Position numbers and translations under genes: made by a program | NCBI RefSeq assembly: GCF_037023745.1 | Contig: NZ_CP146101.1 | Span: 868,001 to 932,000 of the forward strand | Length of the DNA: 64,000 nucleotides | DNA from: Streptomyces sp. SCSIO 30461 | GTDB lineage: Bacteria; Actinomycetota; Actinomycetes; Streptomycetales; Streptomycetaceae | Direction of reading: 5' to 3' | In this document: positions 1 through 9,640 of the stretch, in pieces | Numbering within the stretch: the stretch's first letter is position 1 | How the letters are laid out: each line of letters opens with the position of its first letter | Notes under the pieces: generated by a model | The model's input: only the letters and a program-made list of their open reading frames with translations | What the model was told of the DNA's origin: nothing | Databases searched by the model: none

Positions 1-3000
1 CGTACGGCTGCGACGAACAACCAGGCGAACTGGATCGGCGACGGCTGGTCGATGGAGCCGGGCTACATCGAGCGCCAGTACATCTCCTGCACGGATGACA
101 AGACCGACAGCAACAACACCACAGCCAAAGTCGGTGACCTGTGCTGGAAGAAGGACAACGCCGTCCTGAACCTGGGTGGGCAGTCCAACACCCTTGTGCG
201 GGACACCGAGTCCGGCGAGTGGCATCTGGAGAGCGACGACGGCACCAAGGCGGAGAAGCTCACCAGCTCCAGCCGCGGCAACGGAGACAACAACGGTGAG
301 TACTGGCGGGTGACCACCCCGGACGGGACCCGCTACTACTTCGGATACAACCGTCTGCCGGGCTGGGCCGAGGGCAAGCCGGAGACGAACTCCACCTGGA
401 CCGTGCCGGTGTTCGGCAACCACTCCGGCGAGGAATGCCACGCGGCCGCGTTCAAGGACTCCTGGTGCCAGCAGGCCTGGCGATGGAACCTCGACTACGT
501 CGTGGACACGCACTCGGATGCCATGGCGTACTACTGGACCAAGGAGGCCAACCACTACGGCCGTAACGTCAACCCTGACACCGGCGCGTCCACTGCCACT
601 CCCTACGACCGAGGCGGATATCTCTCCCGTATCGAGTACGGGCTGCGCTCCAGCACGATGTACGGCAAGAAGGCCGCCGGCAAGATCGACTTCACCGTCT
701 CCGAACGCTGCCTCACAGACTGCGGCACCTTCGACGCGACCCATGCCAAGAACTGGCCTGACGTGCCGTTCGACCAGTACTGCGCTCCCAGCACGGAATG
801 CAAGGACCGCTACTCGCCGTCGTTCTGGACCCGCAAGCGGCTCACCCGGATCGACACCTCGATCCTGACCGGCGGCTCCTACGAGCCGGTCGACACCTGG
901 ACGCTCACGCACCAGTTCCCGAGCACCGGGGATGGCACGGACCCGGCGCTGTGGCTGGCGTCGATCACCCGCACCGGCCATACCGGTACCGGTGACGTCT
1001 CCATGCCGTCCGTGACCTTCCGAGGCCAGACGCTGCCGAACCGGGTCGAGGGAGCGACCACCGGTGGGGAACCGGACCCGGTTCCGCCGATGTGGCGCTA
1101 CCGCGTCTACGGCATCGACACCGAGACCGGCGGAACCATCGGCGTCACCTACTCGCCGACCGATTGCGCGGCCGGTGACGTGCCCTCACCCTCGTCGAAC
1201 ACCCGGCGCTGCTACCCGGTCATCTGGTCCCCGCCCGACGCACCGGGCGACAACTACGAGCCCTATCTGGACTGGTTCCACAGCTACGTGGTCACCCAGG
1301 TGCTGGAGAGCGACAACACCGGCGGCGCACCGGTCAAGCAGACCGACTACACCTATCTGGGCGGCATGGCCTGGTCCAAGTCCAAGGACGACGAGTTCAC
1401 CAAGGCCAAGCACCTCACCTACAGCGACCGCAAGGGCTACGGCCGCCTCCAGGTCCGCACCGGTGCAGGCACCGACGCACGAACGCTGAAGGAATACCGC
1501 TACTTCCGCGGCATCGACGGCGCCGAGGTCAAGGACTCCGAGGGCATCGGCATCACCGACCGCGAGGCGTTCGCCGGCATGACGCGCGAGGAGGCCACCT
1601 ACAACGGCGACGGCGGCCCCTTGGAGAGCGCCACCAGCTACGAGCCCTGGCGGTCGGCCGCGACAGTGACCGAGACCCGGGCCGAGGGACTCCCGCCCCG
1701 GTACTCATACGCCACCGGCGGCAAGTCGGAGAAGACGCGCACCGCGGTCGGCGCGGGCTGGCGCACCACCCAGAAGACCCGCACCTTCGACGACCTGGGC
1801 CAGCCGCTGACCGAATCCGACCTCGGCGACACCGCCACGTCCGGTGACGAGGAGTGCACCACCACCGCCTACGCCCAGAACACGGCGAAGAACATCCTCA
1901 CCCTGACCGCCGAGATCACCACGGTCGCCAAGGCCTGCGGCACCACCCCGTCCCTCCCCAGGGACCTGGTCTCGGTCGAACGCCGCTACTACGACGGTGC
2001 CACCAGCCTCACCGCAGCCCCGACGAAGGGCGACGTGACCCGGCTGGAGGAGCAGGACGAGGCCGGTACCGGCTACCTGACCACGGCCACCCACACCTAC
2101 GACCAGCACGGCCGCGAGCTGACCGAAACCGACGCGCTGAACAACACCACCACGACCGCCTACACCCCCGAGACCATCGAGGCACCCACCTCGATGAAGG
2201 TCACGAACGCGCTCGGACACACGACCACGACCACCTACGACCCCACGCGAGGCACGGCCACCGCGGCCGTGGACGCAAACAACAAGCGCACCGACGCCGT
2301 CCACGACGGCCTCGGACGCACCCTGAAGGTGTGGCAGCCGGGCTGGCCCAAGACCGGCAACGAAGCAAAGCCGTCGGTGGAATACAGCTACAAGATCTCC
2401 AAGACCGCGGCGAACGCCGTCACCACCAAGACGCTCAAGAGCAACGGCGACCACCGCACCACCTACGCTCTCTACGACGGCCTGCTGCGCGAGCGGCAGA
2501 CCCAGGCACCGGCCATCGGCACCCAGCACGCCGTGGTGACCGAGACCCACTACGACACCCGCGGCTGGTCCTGGAAGGCGTACAACCCGTACTACGCCGC
2601 CGTCGCCCCGTCCTCGACGCTGTTCACCGCCTCGGCGGTCAACCAGGTCCCCGCCGCGACCGAGAACGAGTACGACGGGCTGGGCCGAGTCACCGTGGCG
2701 AAGTCGCTGAAGTACGGCGACGAGCAGAAGCGCACCACGACCCAGTACGACGGCGACCGCATCACGGTGATACCCCCGAAGGGCGGCACCGCCACGACCA
2801 CGGTCACCGATGCCAGGGGCCGCACCACCGAACTCCTCCAGTACACCAACACCGAACGCACCGCCTCCCAGAAGACGACCTACGGCTACGGCAAGTACGA
2901 CGAGCCGACCACGGTCACCGACCCGGCCGGCAACACCTGGACGTACACGTTCGACAACCGCGGCCAGCGGATCAAAGCCGACGACCCGGACAAGGGCCTG

Positions 3001-4704
3001 TCCACCACCACGTACGACGACCTCGGCCGCGCCGCCACCGTCACCGACGCCCGCGGCACAACGCTGGCCACCACGTACGACAAACTCGGCCGCAAGACCG
3101 CGACCAAGCACGGCACCACGACCCTGGCGAAGTGGACCTACGACACCCTCGCCAAGGGGCTGGTGACCAGCAGCACCCGCTACGCAGGCGGCGCCGAGTA
3201 CACCACCCAGGCCGGCGGCTACAACGACCGCTACCAGCCCACTTCCACCACCCTCACCATCCCGGCCGCGGCAGGCCAGCTCCAGGGCACCTACACCTGG
3301 ACCTACGGCTACGACGACGAAACCGGCCTGAGGGAATGGACCATGAACCCGGCGATCGGCGGGCTGACCTCCGAGCGCGTCACCACCGTCTTCACCGACA
3401 GCGACCTTCCCTACAAGACCACCGCCGGGCAGATGATCCTGGCCAACGCCACCCAGTACGACGTGCACGCCCGCCCGGTACGCACCGAATACGGCCTGCT
3501 CGGCAAGAAGGTCTACAAGACCCAGGCCTACGACGAGCACACCGGTGACCTCACCCGCACCACCACCGACCGCGACACCGCCCCGCAGCGCATCGACGAC
3601 ATCAGCTACTACCGCAACGCGGCGGGCAGCATCACCTCCATCAAGACCGTCTCCGGCCAGGACGACACCGCCACCACCGACCGCCAGTGCTTCAAGATGG
3701 ACGCCCTGCGCCGGCTGACCGAGGCATTCACCACCACCAAGAGCCAGTGCTCCACCACCACCCCCTCGGCCAGCACCGTGGGCGGCCCGGACGCCTACTG
3801 GCAGAGCTTCACCCACGACGCCATCGGCAACCGCACCAGTGAGGTCAACCACAAGGCCGTCGGCGGCATGCAAGCCACCGACACCACCCGCGCCTACACC
3901 CAGCCGGCCCCCGGCGCCGACCGGCCGCACGCCACCACATCCGTGACCACCACCGGCGGTGGCACCGACACCTTCACCTACGACCAAGCGGGCAACATGA
4001 AGACCCGCAAGTCCGGCGGCAAGAACCAGACCCTCACCTGGGACCCCGAAGGCCACCTCCAGACCATCGCCGAGACAGGCAAGTCCACCGACTACGTCTA
4101 CGACACCGAAGGCAACCGCCTCCTGGCCCGCAACTCCAACAACACCGCCACCCTCTACCTGCCCGAAGGCAACGAACTCGCACTCAACGCCGACGGCACC
4201 ACCACCGCCACCCGGTACTACACCCACGGCGGCGAAGCCATCGCCATGCGCACCCCCACCAGCGGCTTCACCTTCCTCCTCGGCGACCACCAAGGCACCG
4301 CCCTCACCGCAGTGGCCGCAGCAACCGGTCAGGCCGTCACCCGCCGCAAACAACTCCCCTTCGGCCAGCTCAGGTCAGGACAGTCCACCGCCTTCGGAAC
4401 CCGCGGTTTCGTCGGCGGCACCCAAGACCCCACCGGCCTCACCCACCTCGGCGCACGCGAATACGACCCCACCCTCGGCGCCTTCATCTCCGTCGACCCC
4501 ATCATCGACCACGACGACCCCGCCCAGATGCACGCCTACAGCTACGGCCACAACAACCCGGTCACCAAGTCCGACCCCGACGGCCTCCGCCCCGACGGCC
4601 CCGGCGGCTTCGGCGCGTCCGACTACTACTGGGCCCAAGACCGCGGCCTGACCACCGGCTACTACACCCAGAAAAACGGCAAGTACGTCTGGAACCAACC
4701 CTGA
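1..4704 (+). CDS. RHS repeat-associated core protein, 5' end outside window
   Basis: The reading frame is open from base 1, so the N-terminus lies upstream. The visible 1567 residues hold many YD/RHS-type repeats (YDxxGR, TxYDxLGR and similar), which in this family build a beta-cocoon shell around a C-terminal toxin. The conserved RHS core is seen near the end (GAREYDPTLGAFISVDPI, then YGHNNPVTKSDPDG at 4555-4584). After the DPDG mark only 39 residues follow, ending VWNQP, where the family usually has a 100-150 residue toxin tip. The stop codon lies 3 bp before a putative IS1380 end, so the tip was probably lost to insertion. No matching immunity gene follows directly. The role as a contact toxin carrier is inferred from the family. 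Confidence 0.93.
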   Translation, partial: RTAATNNQANWIGDGWSMEPGYIERQYISCTDDKTDSNNTTAKVGDLCWKKDNAVLNLGGQSNTLVRDTESGEWHLESDDGTKAEKLTSSSRGNGDNNGEYWRVTTPDGTRYYFGYNRLPGWAEGKPETNSTWTVPVFGNHSGEECHAAAFKDSWCQQAWRWNLDYVVDTHSDAMAYYWTKEANHYGRNVNPDTGASTATPYDRGGYLSRIEYGLRSSTMYGKKAAGKIDFTVSERCLTDCGTFDATHAKNWPDVPFDQYCAPSTECKDRYSPSFWTRKRLTRIDTSILTGGSYEPVDTWTLTHQFPSTGDGTDPALWLASITRTGHTGTGDVSMPSVTFRGQTLPNRVEGATTGGEPDPVPPMWRYRVYGIDTETGGTIGVTYSPTDCAAGDVPSPSSNTRRCYPVIWSPPDAPGDNYEPYLDWFHSYVVTQVLESDNTGGAPVKQTDYTYLGGMAWSKSKDDEFTKAKHLTYSDRKGYGRLQVRTGAGTDARTLKEYRYFRGIDGAEVKDSEGIGITDREAFAGMTREEATYNGDGGPLESATSYEPWRSAATVTETRAEGLPPRYSYATGGKSEKTRTAVGAGWRTTQKTRTFDDLGQPLTESDLGDTATSGDEECTTTAYAQNTAKNILTLTAEITTVAKACGTTPSLPRDLVSVERRYYDGATSLTAAPTKGDVTRLEEQDEAGTGYLTTATHTYDQHGRELTETDALNNTTTTAYTPETIEAPTSMKVTNALGHTTTTTYDPTRGTATAAVDANNKRTDAVHDGLGRTLKVWQPGWPKTGNEAKPSVEYSYKISKTAANAVTTKTLKSNGDHRTTYALYDGLLRERQTQAPAIGTQHAVVTETHYDTRGWSWKAYNPYYAAVAPSSTLFTASAVNQVPAATENEYDGLGRVTVAKSLKYGDEQKRTTTQYDGDRITVIPPKGGTATTTVTDARGRTTELLQYTNTERTASQKTTYGYGKYDEPTTVTDPAGNTWTYTFDNRGQRIKADDPDKGLSTTTYDDLGRAATVTDARGTTLATTYDKLGRKTATKHGTTTLAKWTYDTLAKGLVTSSTRYAGGAEYTTQAGGYNDRYQPTSTTLTIPAAAGQLQGTYTWTYGYDDETGLREWTMNPAIGGLTSERVTTVFTDSDLPYKTTAGQMILANATQYDVHARPVRTEYGLLGKKVYKTQAYDEHTGDLTRTTTDRDTAPQRIDDISYYRNAAGSITSIKTVSGQDDTATTDRQCFKMDALRRLTEAFTTTKSQCSTTTPSASTVGGPDAYWQSFTHDAIGNRTSEVNHKAVGGMQATDTTRAYTQPAPGADRPHATTSVTTTGGGTDTFTYDQAGNMKTRKSGGKNQTLTWDPEGHLQTIAETGKSTDYVYDTEGNRLLARNSNNTATLYLPEGNELALNADGTTTATRYYTHGGEAIAMRTPTSGFTFLLGDHQGTALTAVAAATGQAVTRRKQLPFGQLRSGQSTAFGTRGFVGGTQDPTGLTHLGAREYDPTLGAFISVDPIIDHDDPAQMHAYSYGHNNPVTKSDPDGLRPDGPGGFGASDYYWAQDRGLTTGYYTQKNGKYVWNQP

Positions 4705-4707
4705 ACA

Positions 4708-6404
4708 GTCAGCGGAATTCGATGATCTGACGGCCCGGTAGCAGAAAAGGTGCCCTGAACTGCGAGGATGCGACTGTCGAGGAAGCATCGGGTGCAGGAG
4801 TCAGGACACCTTTCTGGTGAGCGAGCGTACAGGGTGGGACCGGGGCCTGGTCGTGAGGGCTGACGGGAAAGGCCTGGTCGGGCATGCCGGGGTGGTGTTG
4901 CTGCGGCGCCTTGCGGACCGGTCGGGGCTGACCGGGGCCCTGTCCGGGGTGTTCCCGACCGGCGGTCCGGGCTGGCGGGACCGGGCAGTGGTCCTCGTCC
5001 ACCTGGCGATATCGATCGCGCTCGGCGCCCGCAGTGTGGCCGAGGCCGGACAGCTCGCCTGGCACCATGAGCGGGTGATGGGCCCGGGCGTCTCGGACTC
5101 CACGGTGCACCGCACCCTGAACCTGTGTGACGCCGACCGGATCGCGGCGATCAACCGGGCCCGGGCGCGGATCCGCCGTACGGTGTGGTCGTGGCTGGCG
5201 CTGCGGCCCGGCGGATTTCCCTGGCTGACCATCGCCGGGAAACGCCTGCACCACTGGGTGATCGTCGATATGGACGCAACGATCATCACGGCCGCCTCGA
5301 AGAAAGAGGGCGCGGCGGCGACCTGGAAGAAGAGCTTCGGGTTTCATCCTCTGGCCGCGTGGTGCGCGAACACCGGCGAGTGTCTGGCGATGCTGCTGCG
5401 GAGCGGCAACGCGGGCTCGAACACGGTCGCCGACCACAAGGCGGTGCTCGCCGATGCGCTCGCCCAGATCCCGGGCTCCTCGCGCGCGAAGATCCTCGTG
5501 CGGGTCGACGGGGCCGGCGCGACCCACGGCCTGCACGAACATCTCCTCGGCTTGAACACGCGTCGGCGCACGGTCCGCTTCACCACCGGCTGGACCATCA
5601 CCGAGGCCGACGAGCAGGCCATCGCGAAACTGCCCGAGGCAGCGTGGGAGGCATCCCTCAACCAGGACGGCAGCGTCCAGGAGGGCTACTTCGTCGCCGA
5701 GTTGAGCGGACTGAACGGACGCGAGGGCTGGAGCCGGGGCCTGCGGCTGATCGTCCGCCGGGTCAGACCCTCCAGCCGCCACCTGGCGAACCTGACCGAC
5801 TTCGAGAAGAAGACCGGCTGGAAGTACTCGGTCATCGCCACGAACATCAACAAGATGACCCGGGTCGTCGGCTCCCACCAGATCCAGTGGCTGGACGCCG
5901 TGCACCGCCACCATGCCGTGGTCGAAGACCGCGTGCGCACGAACAAGGCCATGGGCTTGCACAACCTGCCCTCGAAATCCTGGCAGAACAACACGAGTTG
6001 GATGCTGACCGCGAACCTCGCGGCCGACCTCGACGCCTGGCTCCGTCTCCTGGCCCTCCACGACCAGGACGGCCTCGCCGACGCCGAACCCGACACCATG
6101 CGCTTTCGGATCTACCACCTGCCCGCCCGCCTCGCCCACCACGCCCGCCGCCGGCACCTCCGCCTCCCTGCCGACTGGCCCTGGGCCAGGGCATTCGCCA
6201 CGGCCTGGCGGCGTCTGACCGAGCTTTCCGCCGTCACCTGACGCGCGGACCCCGCCCCGACGAAGACCAGGAAGGAGAGACCGGCACCACCACCGGGACC
6301 GTGGAACCCGGCGCAGCCGCAGCGACACGCGACGGCCCCACCCGCCAATACGCGGGACAAACAGGGCGAGCCGAAGACGCTACCCGGCAGCGATCACCGC
6401 TGAC
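4708..6404 (+). mobile_element. IS1380-family insertion sequence (ends tentative)
   Basis: The element contains one transposase gene. The candidate ends share the inverted 8-mer GTCAGCGG (4708-4715 and its complement at 6397-6404), followed by a looser match ending CGGTAGC/GGGTAGC further in. The 1697-bp length suits IS1380. I see no 4-bp target duplication, because the left flank is AACA and the right flank AGAT, so a deletion may have followed insertion. The left end is next to the stop of the RHS gene and the right end next to an IS630 transposase remnant. Confidence 0.5.
4817..6241 (+). CDS. IS1380-family transposase
   Basis: A 474-residue DDE transposase with an RNase H-like fold. The likely catalytic acidic residues are the Asp in VDMDATI (about residue 150), the Asp in RVDGAGATH (about 230) and the Glu in VVEDRVR (about 368), followed by the family's NLPSKSWQNN block. 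The protein appears full length, with start GTG and no internal stop, so the element may still be active. It lies alone inside the IS, downstream of the RHS gene and in the same orientation. Transcription from the RHS gene could read into it. Confidence 0.9.
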   Translation: MSERTGWDRGLVVRADGKGLVGHAGVVLLRRLADRSGLTGALSGVFPTGGPGWRDRAVVLVHLAISIALGARSVAEAGQLAWHHERVMGPGVSDSTVHRTLNLCDADRIAAINRARARIRRTVWSWLALRPGGFPWLTIAGKRLHHWVIVDMDATIITAASKKEGAAATWKKSFGFHPLAAWCANTGECLAMLLRSGNAGSNTVADHKAVLADALAQIPGSSRAKILVRVDGAGATHGLHEHLLGLNTRRRTVRFTTGWTITEADEQAIAKLPEAAWEASLNQDGSVQEGYFVAELSGLNGREGWSRGLRLIVRRVRPSSRHLANLTDFEKKTGWKYSVIATNINKMTRVVGSHQIQWLDAVHRHHAVVEDRVRTNKAMGLHNLPSKSWQNNTSWMLTANLAADLDAWLRLLALHDQDGLADAEPDTMRFRIYHLPARLAHHARRRHLRLPADWPWARAFATAWRRLTELSAVT

Positions 6405-6589
6405 AGATCGAGGTCAACCCGGCCGAGGGAGTGTGGTCGCTGCTCAAACGGTCGCTGGAGAACTTCGCCGCCGCCAACCTCGATCACCTCGTCCGCGTCA
6501 TGAAGCGCAAGCTGAAGAAGATCCAGTACCGCCCGCACCTGCTTGACGGCTGCCTCGCCGAGACCGGCCTGTTCATCGAACCGCCATGA
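6404..6589 (+). pseudogene. IS630-family transposase, 3' remnant
   Basis: An open stretch of 61 codons reads QIEVNPAEGVWSLLKRSL, then LKKIQYRPHLLDGCLAETGL and a stop. This is the C-terminal end of an IS630-type DDE transposase; the NPxE motif carries the last catalytic Glu. Everything upstream is missing, and the remnant begins exactly where the IS1380 right end is placed. It is non-functional debris that records an earlier insertion. Confidence 0.8.
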
Positions 6590-6663
6590 CCAACCCGCCC
6601 GCTATCGCGAGTTCAACCTCAGTAGCTGCGGGCCGAATGCCGGGGTGGGGGACCAGCTCGGAT

Positions 6664-6717
6664 CCGTGTACTACAGCAGCAGATCTTGTGACGGTTGATC
6701 GGTGCTGTAGTACACGG
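6664..6717. repeat. Perfect 15-bp inverted repeat with 24-bp spacer
   Basis: CCGTGTACTACAGCA (6664-6678) is exactly complementary to TGCTGTAGTACACGG (6703-6717). The region holds no supported gene (6590-6889). It has no T tract and is not very GC-rich, so an operator or the remains of IS ends is as likely as a terminator. Confidence 0.7.
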
Positions 6718-6889
6718 GGCGGGCCCGCCAGGGGCCGGGGCGACTTCGTTGCGTCCGGTCGCGCACCCGACCAGCATCGTCATACCGCCGTGACCTGCAC
6801 ATCCGAGAGATCACCATGACTTTGCAATCGCCCTGGGCTACAGGCCGTGTTCCGACGCTTGGGAGCTGATTTTCTACTTCTACGAAGGT

Positions 6890-6932
6890 GTACGCCTCGC
6901 ATCTTCGGTCAAGATTGGGATGCGAGGCGTAC
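6890..6932 (-). terminator. Stem-loop downstream of Imm1 gene
   Basis: Perfect 13-bp arms GTACGCCTCGCAT (6890-6902) and ATGCGAGGCGTAC (6920-6932) lie 10 bp past the stop of the minus-strand Imm1 gene. There is no U tract, as is common for Streptomyces terminators. Confidence 0.55.
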
Positions 6933-6941
6933 GCTCAGATT

Positions 6942-7445
6942 TCACACAGTTTGATCAAGAAGGAGCCATGGAATGCATTTCGGCCTCTGTCCTGTTCTCG
7001 CGCTGCAGAACTCCTTGAGGGCGTCGCGTACTTGCGCTTTGGGAATGGCGGCCTCGCGGGGGTAGTATGTGGGGTTTCCAGGATCCGCGACCAGTTCAGG
7101 GTCGAAAGACGGGGGATTCGGATTTCCCGAAGTCCAGATGAAGCGTGAGACATCCTCATTAGGCGCCCCTTCCGGAATCTCGCTGGTCCACCACTTTAGC
7201 GCCCCGTACCCGTTTCTGGTATTCACCGAGACATAGAGGTAGTTGGTTGCCCATCTCTCGTCGGTTTCTTCCGGGTACTTCCCCTTGGCGATACTGACTA
7301 CGGCCCTCTCGGGTACGATCTCGAAACCGTCGTCAGTTTCCCCCTTCTGGACGAGATCGCTCATGATGTGATCTATGAGAGAATCGATCTGATGCTCGGA
7401 GTGGGCGTAAACCTCCCCGGCATGCGTGCTCGCAAGAACGATCAT
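6942..7445 (-). CDS. Imm1-family immunity protein
   Basis: A 167-residue acidic protein beginning MIVLASTHAGEVYAHSEHQI. It shows features seen in Imm1 (PF14430) proteins: an N-terminal MIV strand, a central NGYGALKWW strand, an FDPELV segment and a C-terminal helix with RPKC. Imm1 proteins usually neutralise deaminase toxins of the SCP1.201/DddA type. A good RBS (AGGTGG) lies 7 bp before the ATG. An ISL3 element inserted 18 bp upstream has separated the gene from any partner toxin and from its natural promoter. It is therefore an orphan immunity gene, unless transcribed from within the IS. Confidence 0.7.
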   Translation of the reverse strand: MIVLASTHAGEVYAHSEHQIDSLIDHIMSDLVQKGETDDGFEIVPERAVVSIAKGKYPEETDERWATNYLYVSVNTRNGYGALKWWTSEIPEGAPNEDVSRFIWTSGNPNPPSFDPELVADPGNPTYYPREAAIPKAQVRDALKEFCSARTGQRPKCIPWLLLDQTV

Positions 7446-7463
7446 GCTGTCACCACCTAAATC

Positions 7464-8983
7464 GGGTCTTCGAATTTAGTGGGGGTGCGCCTGCCGTCGG
7501 CTCCGGCGGGTGGTCGCACAGCGTGAGCGTAGGCGCTGGTTGGCGCGGTTGCGGAAGCCGAAGGCGTTACGCGCTTCGAGCTTGATGAGGCGGTTGTTGC
7601 CTTCGGAGGCGGCGTTGGTGATGCCGGTGGTCAGGTAGGTCTCGATGCCGTCCCACCACTGCTCGATGGTCTCGGCGAGGGTGAGGAGTTCGTGCAGGTG
7701 GGCGTGGTCGGCGACGTGGGTGAAGAAGCGGTGGCGGGCGGCGGAGATCGCGGAGCGGTCGGGGGCGTGGTGGGTGCGGCTGACGGCCAGGCCGAGGAGG
7801 TCGCGCAGGAGTTCCTTGGCCTGCCAGGCCGCGTGGATCTGCCGGCCGTAGGTGCCCATGTACTCCAACTCGGTCTTCAGGAGGAGGCGTTGGTCTTCGG
7901 TGAGGTCTTCTTTGTTGCGGCGCAGGAGTTTGCGGACGGTGTAGATGCCGTCGCCCTTGCGGGCCCGGCGGCCGTGCTGCCGCCAGGTGAGGCGTCGGCG
8001 CAGGTCGGCGAGGTGGCGCTGGGCGAGTTGCACGATGTGGAAGCAGTCGACGACCACGGTCGCGTGCGGCAGGGCACGGTGGACGGCGGCGCGGAAGGTG
8101 GAACACAGGTCGATGGCGACGTAGCGCACCTGTGCCCGCCAGGATGCGGGCTGGGAGCTGAGCCAGTCGGCGACCGAGGTGGCGTTGCGGCCTTCGACCT
8201 GCCCGAACAGTCCTTGCCCGCCGATCACGTCGACGAAGCCGATGTGCCAGGCGTCCGCGACCAGTTCCCACTTCTGCGTGGCCGGGTTCTGGGCCCAGAC
8301 CGGCTTGCCCCGCCGGGTCTCGTCGATCCCGACCGCCTCGGTCGCGGGCGGCGTCTCGGGCAGGACCGTCGCGGCGTAGTCCTCGAAGCATCGCTGCACG
8401 ATGGGCCAGCTCAAGGACAGGTCGCGGCCGGCCTGCACGACGGTGCGGGATCCGTCGCAGACCGCGGCCCCCGCCGCCCGGCGCAGGGCGGTGGTGGTGC
8501 GCATCCCGGCGGGCACCGCGTGGATCGCCTCGGTGAACGAGCCGCGCTCGCACGCGGGTTCGGCGCAGTACCAGCGTGCCTTGCGCCACCGGATACTCAC
8601 AGGGCGTCCACCGCAGGGCAGGTGCCGGGGCCGGGTGGTGCGGTAGTCCTTCAGCCGGGTGGCGAAGACCCCGCACGAGGGGCAGGCCCGGGCGGAGTCC
8701 TCGCTCGTGACCACGTACACCGTCGAACCGCCCGCCCCGTCGTCCTTGACCTGCGTCACACTCACCCCCTCCAGCCCCAGAAGTCGCGTTGCCGCTTCGT
8801 TGATGCCGGTATCGTCGCTGTTCAAGCCCGTGGGGTTTCATGATCGGTTGCCTAGACAACAACCATGATCACGAAGGCCCGCGGGCTCCTTGCGTCCAGG
8901 GCGCCCGCACCCCAACCACCTCACACAGCGTGACCGGCGAGCGCGCCCGTCACCGCCGCACCCCCCACTAAATTCGAAGACCC
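7464..8983 (-). mobile_element. ISL3-family insertion sequence, 1520 bp, with 8-bp TSD
   Basis: The ends are inverted repeats starting GGGTCTTCGAATTTAGTGGG at 7464 and complementary at 8983; they match over about 25 bp with a one-base G-run difference. Both sides carry the direct repeat CCTAAATC (7456-7463 and 8984-8991), the 8-bp target duplication expected of ISL3. The element contains one full-length transposase gene. Confidence 0.95.
7476..8825 (-). CDS. ISL3-family transposase
   Basis: A 449-residue transposase with start TTG. An N-terminal zinc finger (CPSCG near residue 49, then CAEPAC) is followed by the DDE domain: VGIDETRRG (Asp about 167), VVVDCFHIVQLA (Asp about 258) and NAASEGNNRLIK (Glu about 405) near the C-terminus. 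Length and motifs match intact ISL3 enzymes. The stop lies just inside the left terminal repeat. Intact gene plus clear target duplication indicate a recent insertion. Confidence 0.93.
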   Translation of the reverse strand: MNSDDTGINEAATRLLGLEGVSVTQVKDDGAGGSTVYVVTSEDSARACPSCGVFATRLKDYRTTRPRHLPCGGRPVSIRWRKARWYCAEPACERGSFTEAIHAVPAGMRTTTALRRAAGAAVCDGSRTVVQAGRDLSLSWPIVQRCFEDYAATVLPETPPATEAVGIDETRRGKPVWAQNPATQKWELVADAWHIGFVDVIGGQGLFGQVEGRNATSVADWLSSQPASWRAQVRYVAIDLCSTFRAAVHRALPHATVVVDCFHIVQLAQRHLADLRRRLTWRQHGRRARKGDGIYTVRKLLRRNKEDLTEDQRLLLKTELEYMGTYGRQIHAAWQAKELLRDLLGLAVSRTHHAPDRSAISAARHRFFTHVADHAHLHELLTLAETIEQWWDGIETYLTTGITNAASEGNNRLIKLEARNAFGFRNRANQRLRSRCATTRRSRRQAHPH

Positions 8984-9142
8984 CCTAAATCACTCGCGGA
9001 GCGGCCCGCTTATCCCACCCGATGCGCAGCCGACAAAATCGATCTCGCAACGTTCTCCATCCGTGAATCGCCAACGATCGCTGCAGAACTCGATGTGGAG
9101 GCAAGCCGGAATTTCCGACTTGCCCCCACATCTAGCACTCAC

Positions 9143-9640
9143 CTAGTACTTGGCATCGAGGCGCTGCCCGTGAACAGTGCCCGGCTCCCATTCCAAACTT
9201 GGAGGACGGAGCCCGCCGTTGAAGAAGTATTCTTCGATTGCTGTTCTTATTTTTTCGATGGGAATAACATTTCTTCTGTCATACCAGAGTGGGTGTCCGT
9301 CGTCCGACGTGACCCTTGGGTCGAAATCTGGTGGAGAGTCGTTCTTGGTGATCCAGTGGAAATGGTCGGAATGTTCGGAATCTTCACCCGACCAGGTCAT
9401 TCCACCGAATTTGGTTTCCTTGTTGATTCCGATCCGCAGAGAATTTTCTGCATAGGGTGGGATTTCAGAAATTTCCGACACGTTAAAGACGTGGAATTCT
9501 CCGACAGTCCCCGGAAAGAAGCCAACGGGGACCGGACGCTCCCACTCCAATGCCTCTATGACTTTAGTGATGGCGCTATCAATATCTCTCCTCGCTGAGA
9601 CATGATACGCCTCGCCGTCAAGCCAGTATTCTACGATCAT
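9143..9640 (-). CDS. Imm1-family immunity protein, coupled to deaminase toxin remnant
   Basis: The chosen ATG at 9640 follows GGGAGAAAG and overlaps the stop of the toxin remnant as ATGA, so the two were translationally coupled; a longer in-frame start at 9709 is unlikely. The 165-residue protein starts MIVEYWLDGEAYHVSARRD and contains GEFHVF, SLRIGIN, GGMTWSGED, HWITKND and a C-terminal IRTAIEEYFFNGGLRPPSLEW. This is the usual Imm1 (PF14430) layout. Imm1 partners are commonly SCP1.201-like deaminases, which is what the upstream remnant looks like. It probably still protects against the cognate deaminase from other cells. Similarity to the Imm1 gene at 6942-7445 is low. Confidence 0.75.
   Translation of the reverse strand: MIVEYWLDGEAYHVSARRDIDSAITKVIEALEWERPVPVGFFPGTVGEFHVFNVSEISEIPPYAENSLRIGINKETKFGGMTWSGEDSEHSDHFHWITKNDSPPDFDPRVTSDDGHPLWYDRRNVIPIEKIRTAIEEYFFNGGLRPPSLEWEPGTVHGQRLDAKY

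Noticed and set aside
1705..4353. 882-codon open frame on the minus strand inside the RHS gene
   Set aside because: Antisense to a clearly coding RHS frame; its product is Gly/Val-rich low-complexity without motifs, a GC-bias artefact.
5185..6546. Long second frame overlapping the IS1380 transposase
   Set aside because: Arg/Pro-rich alternative-frame product; the transposase motifs lie in the other frame.
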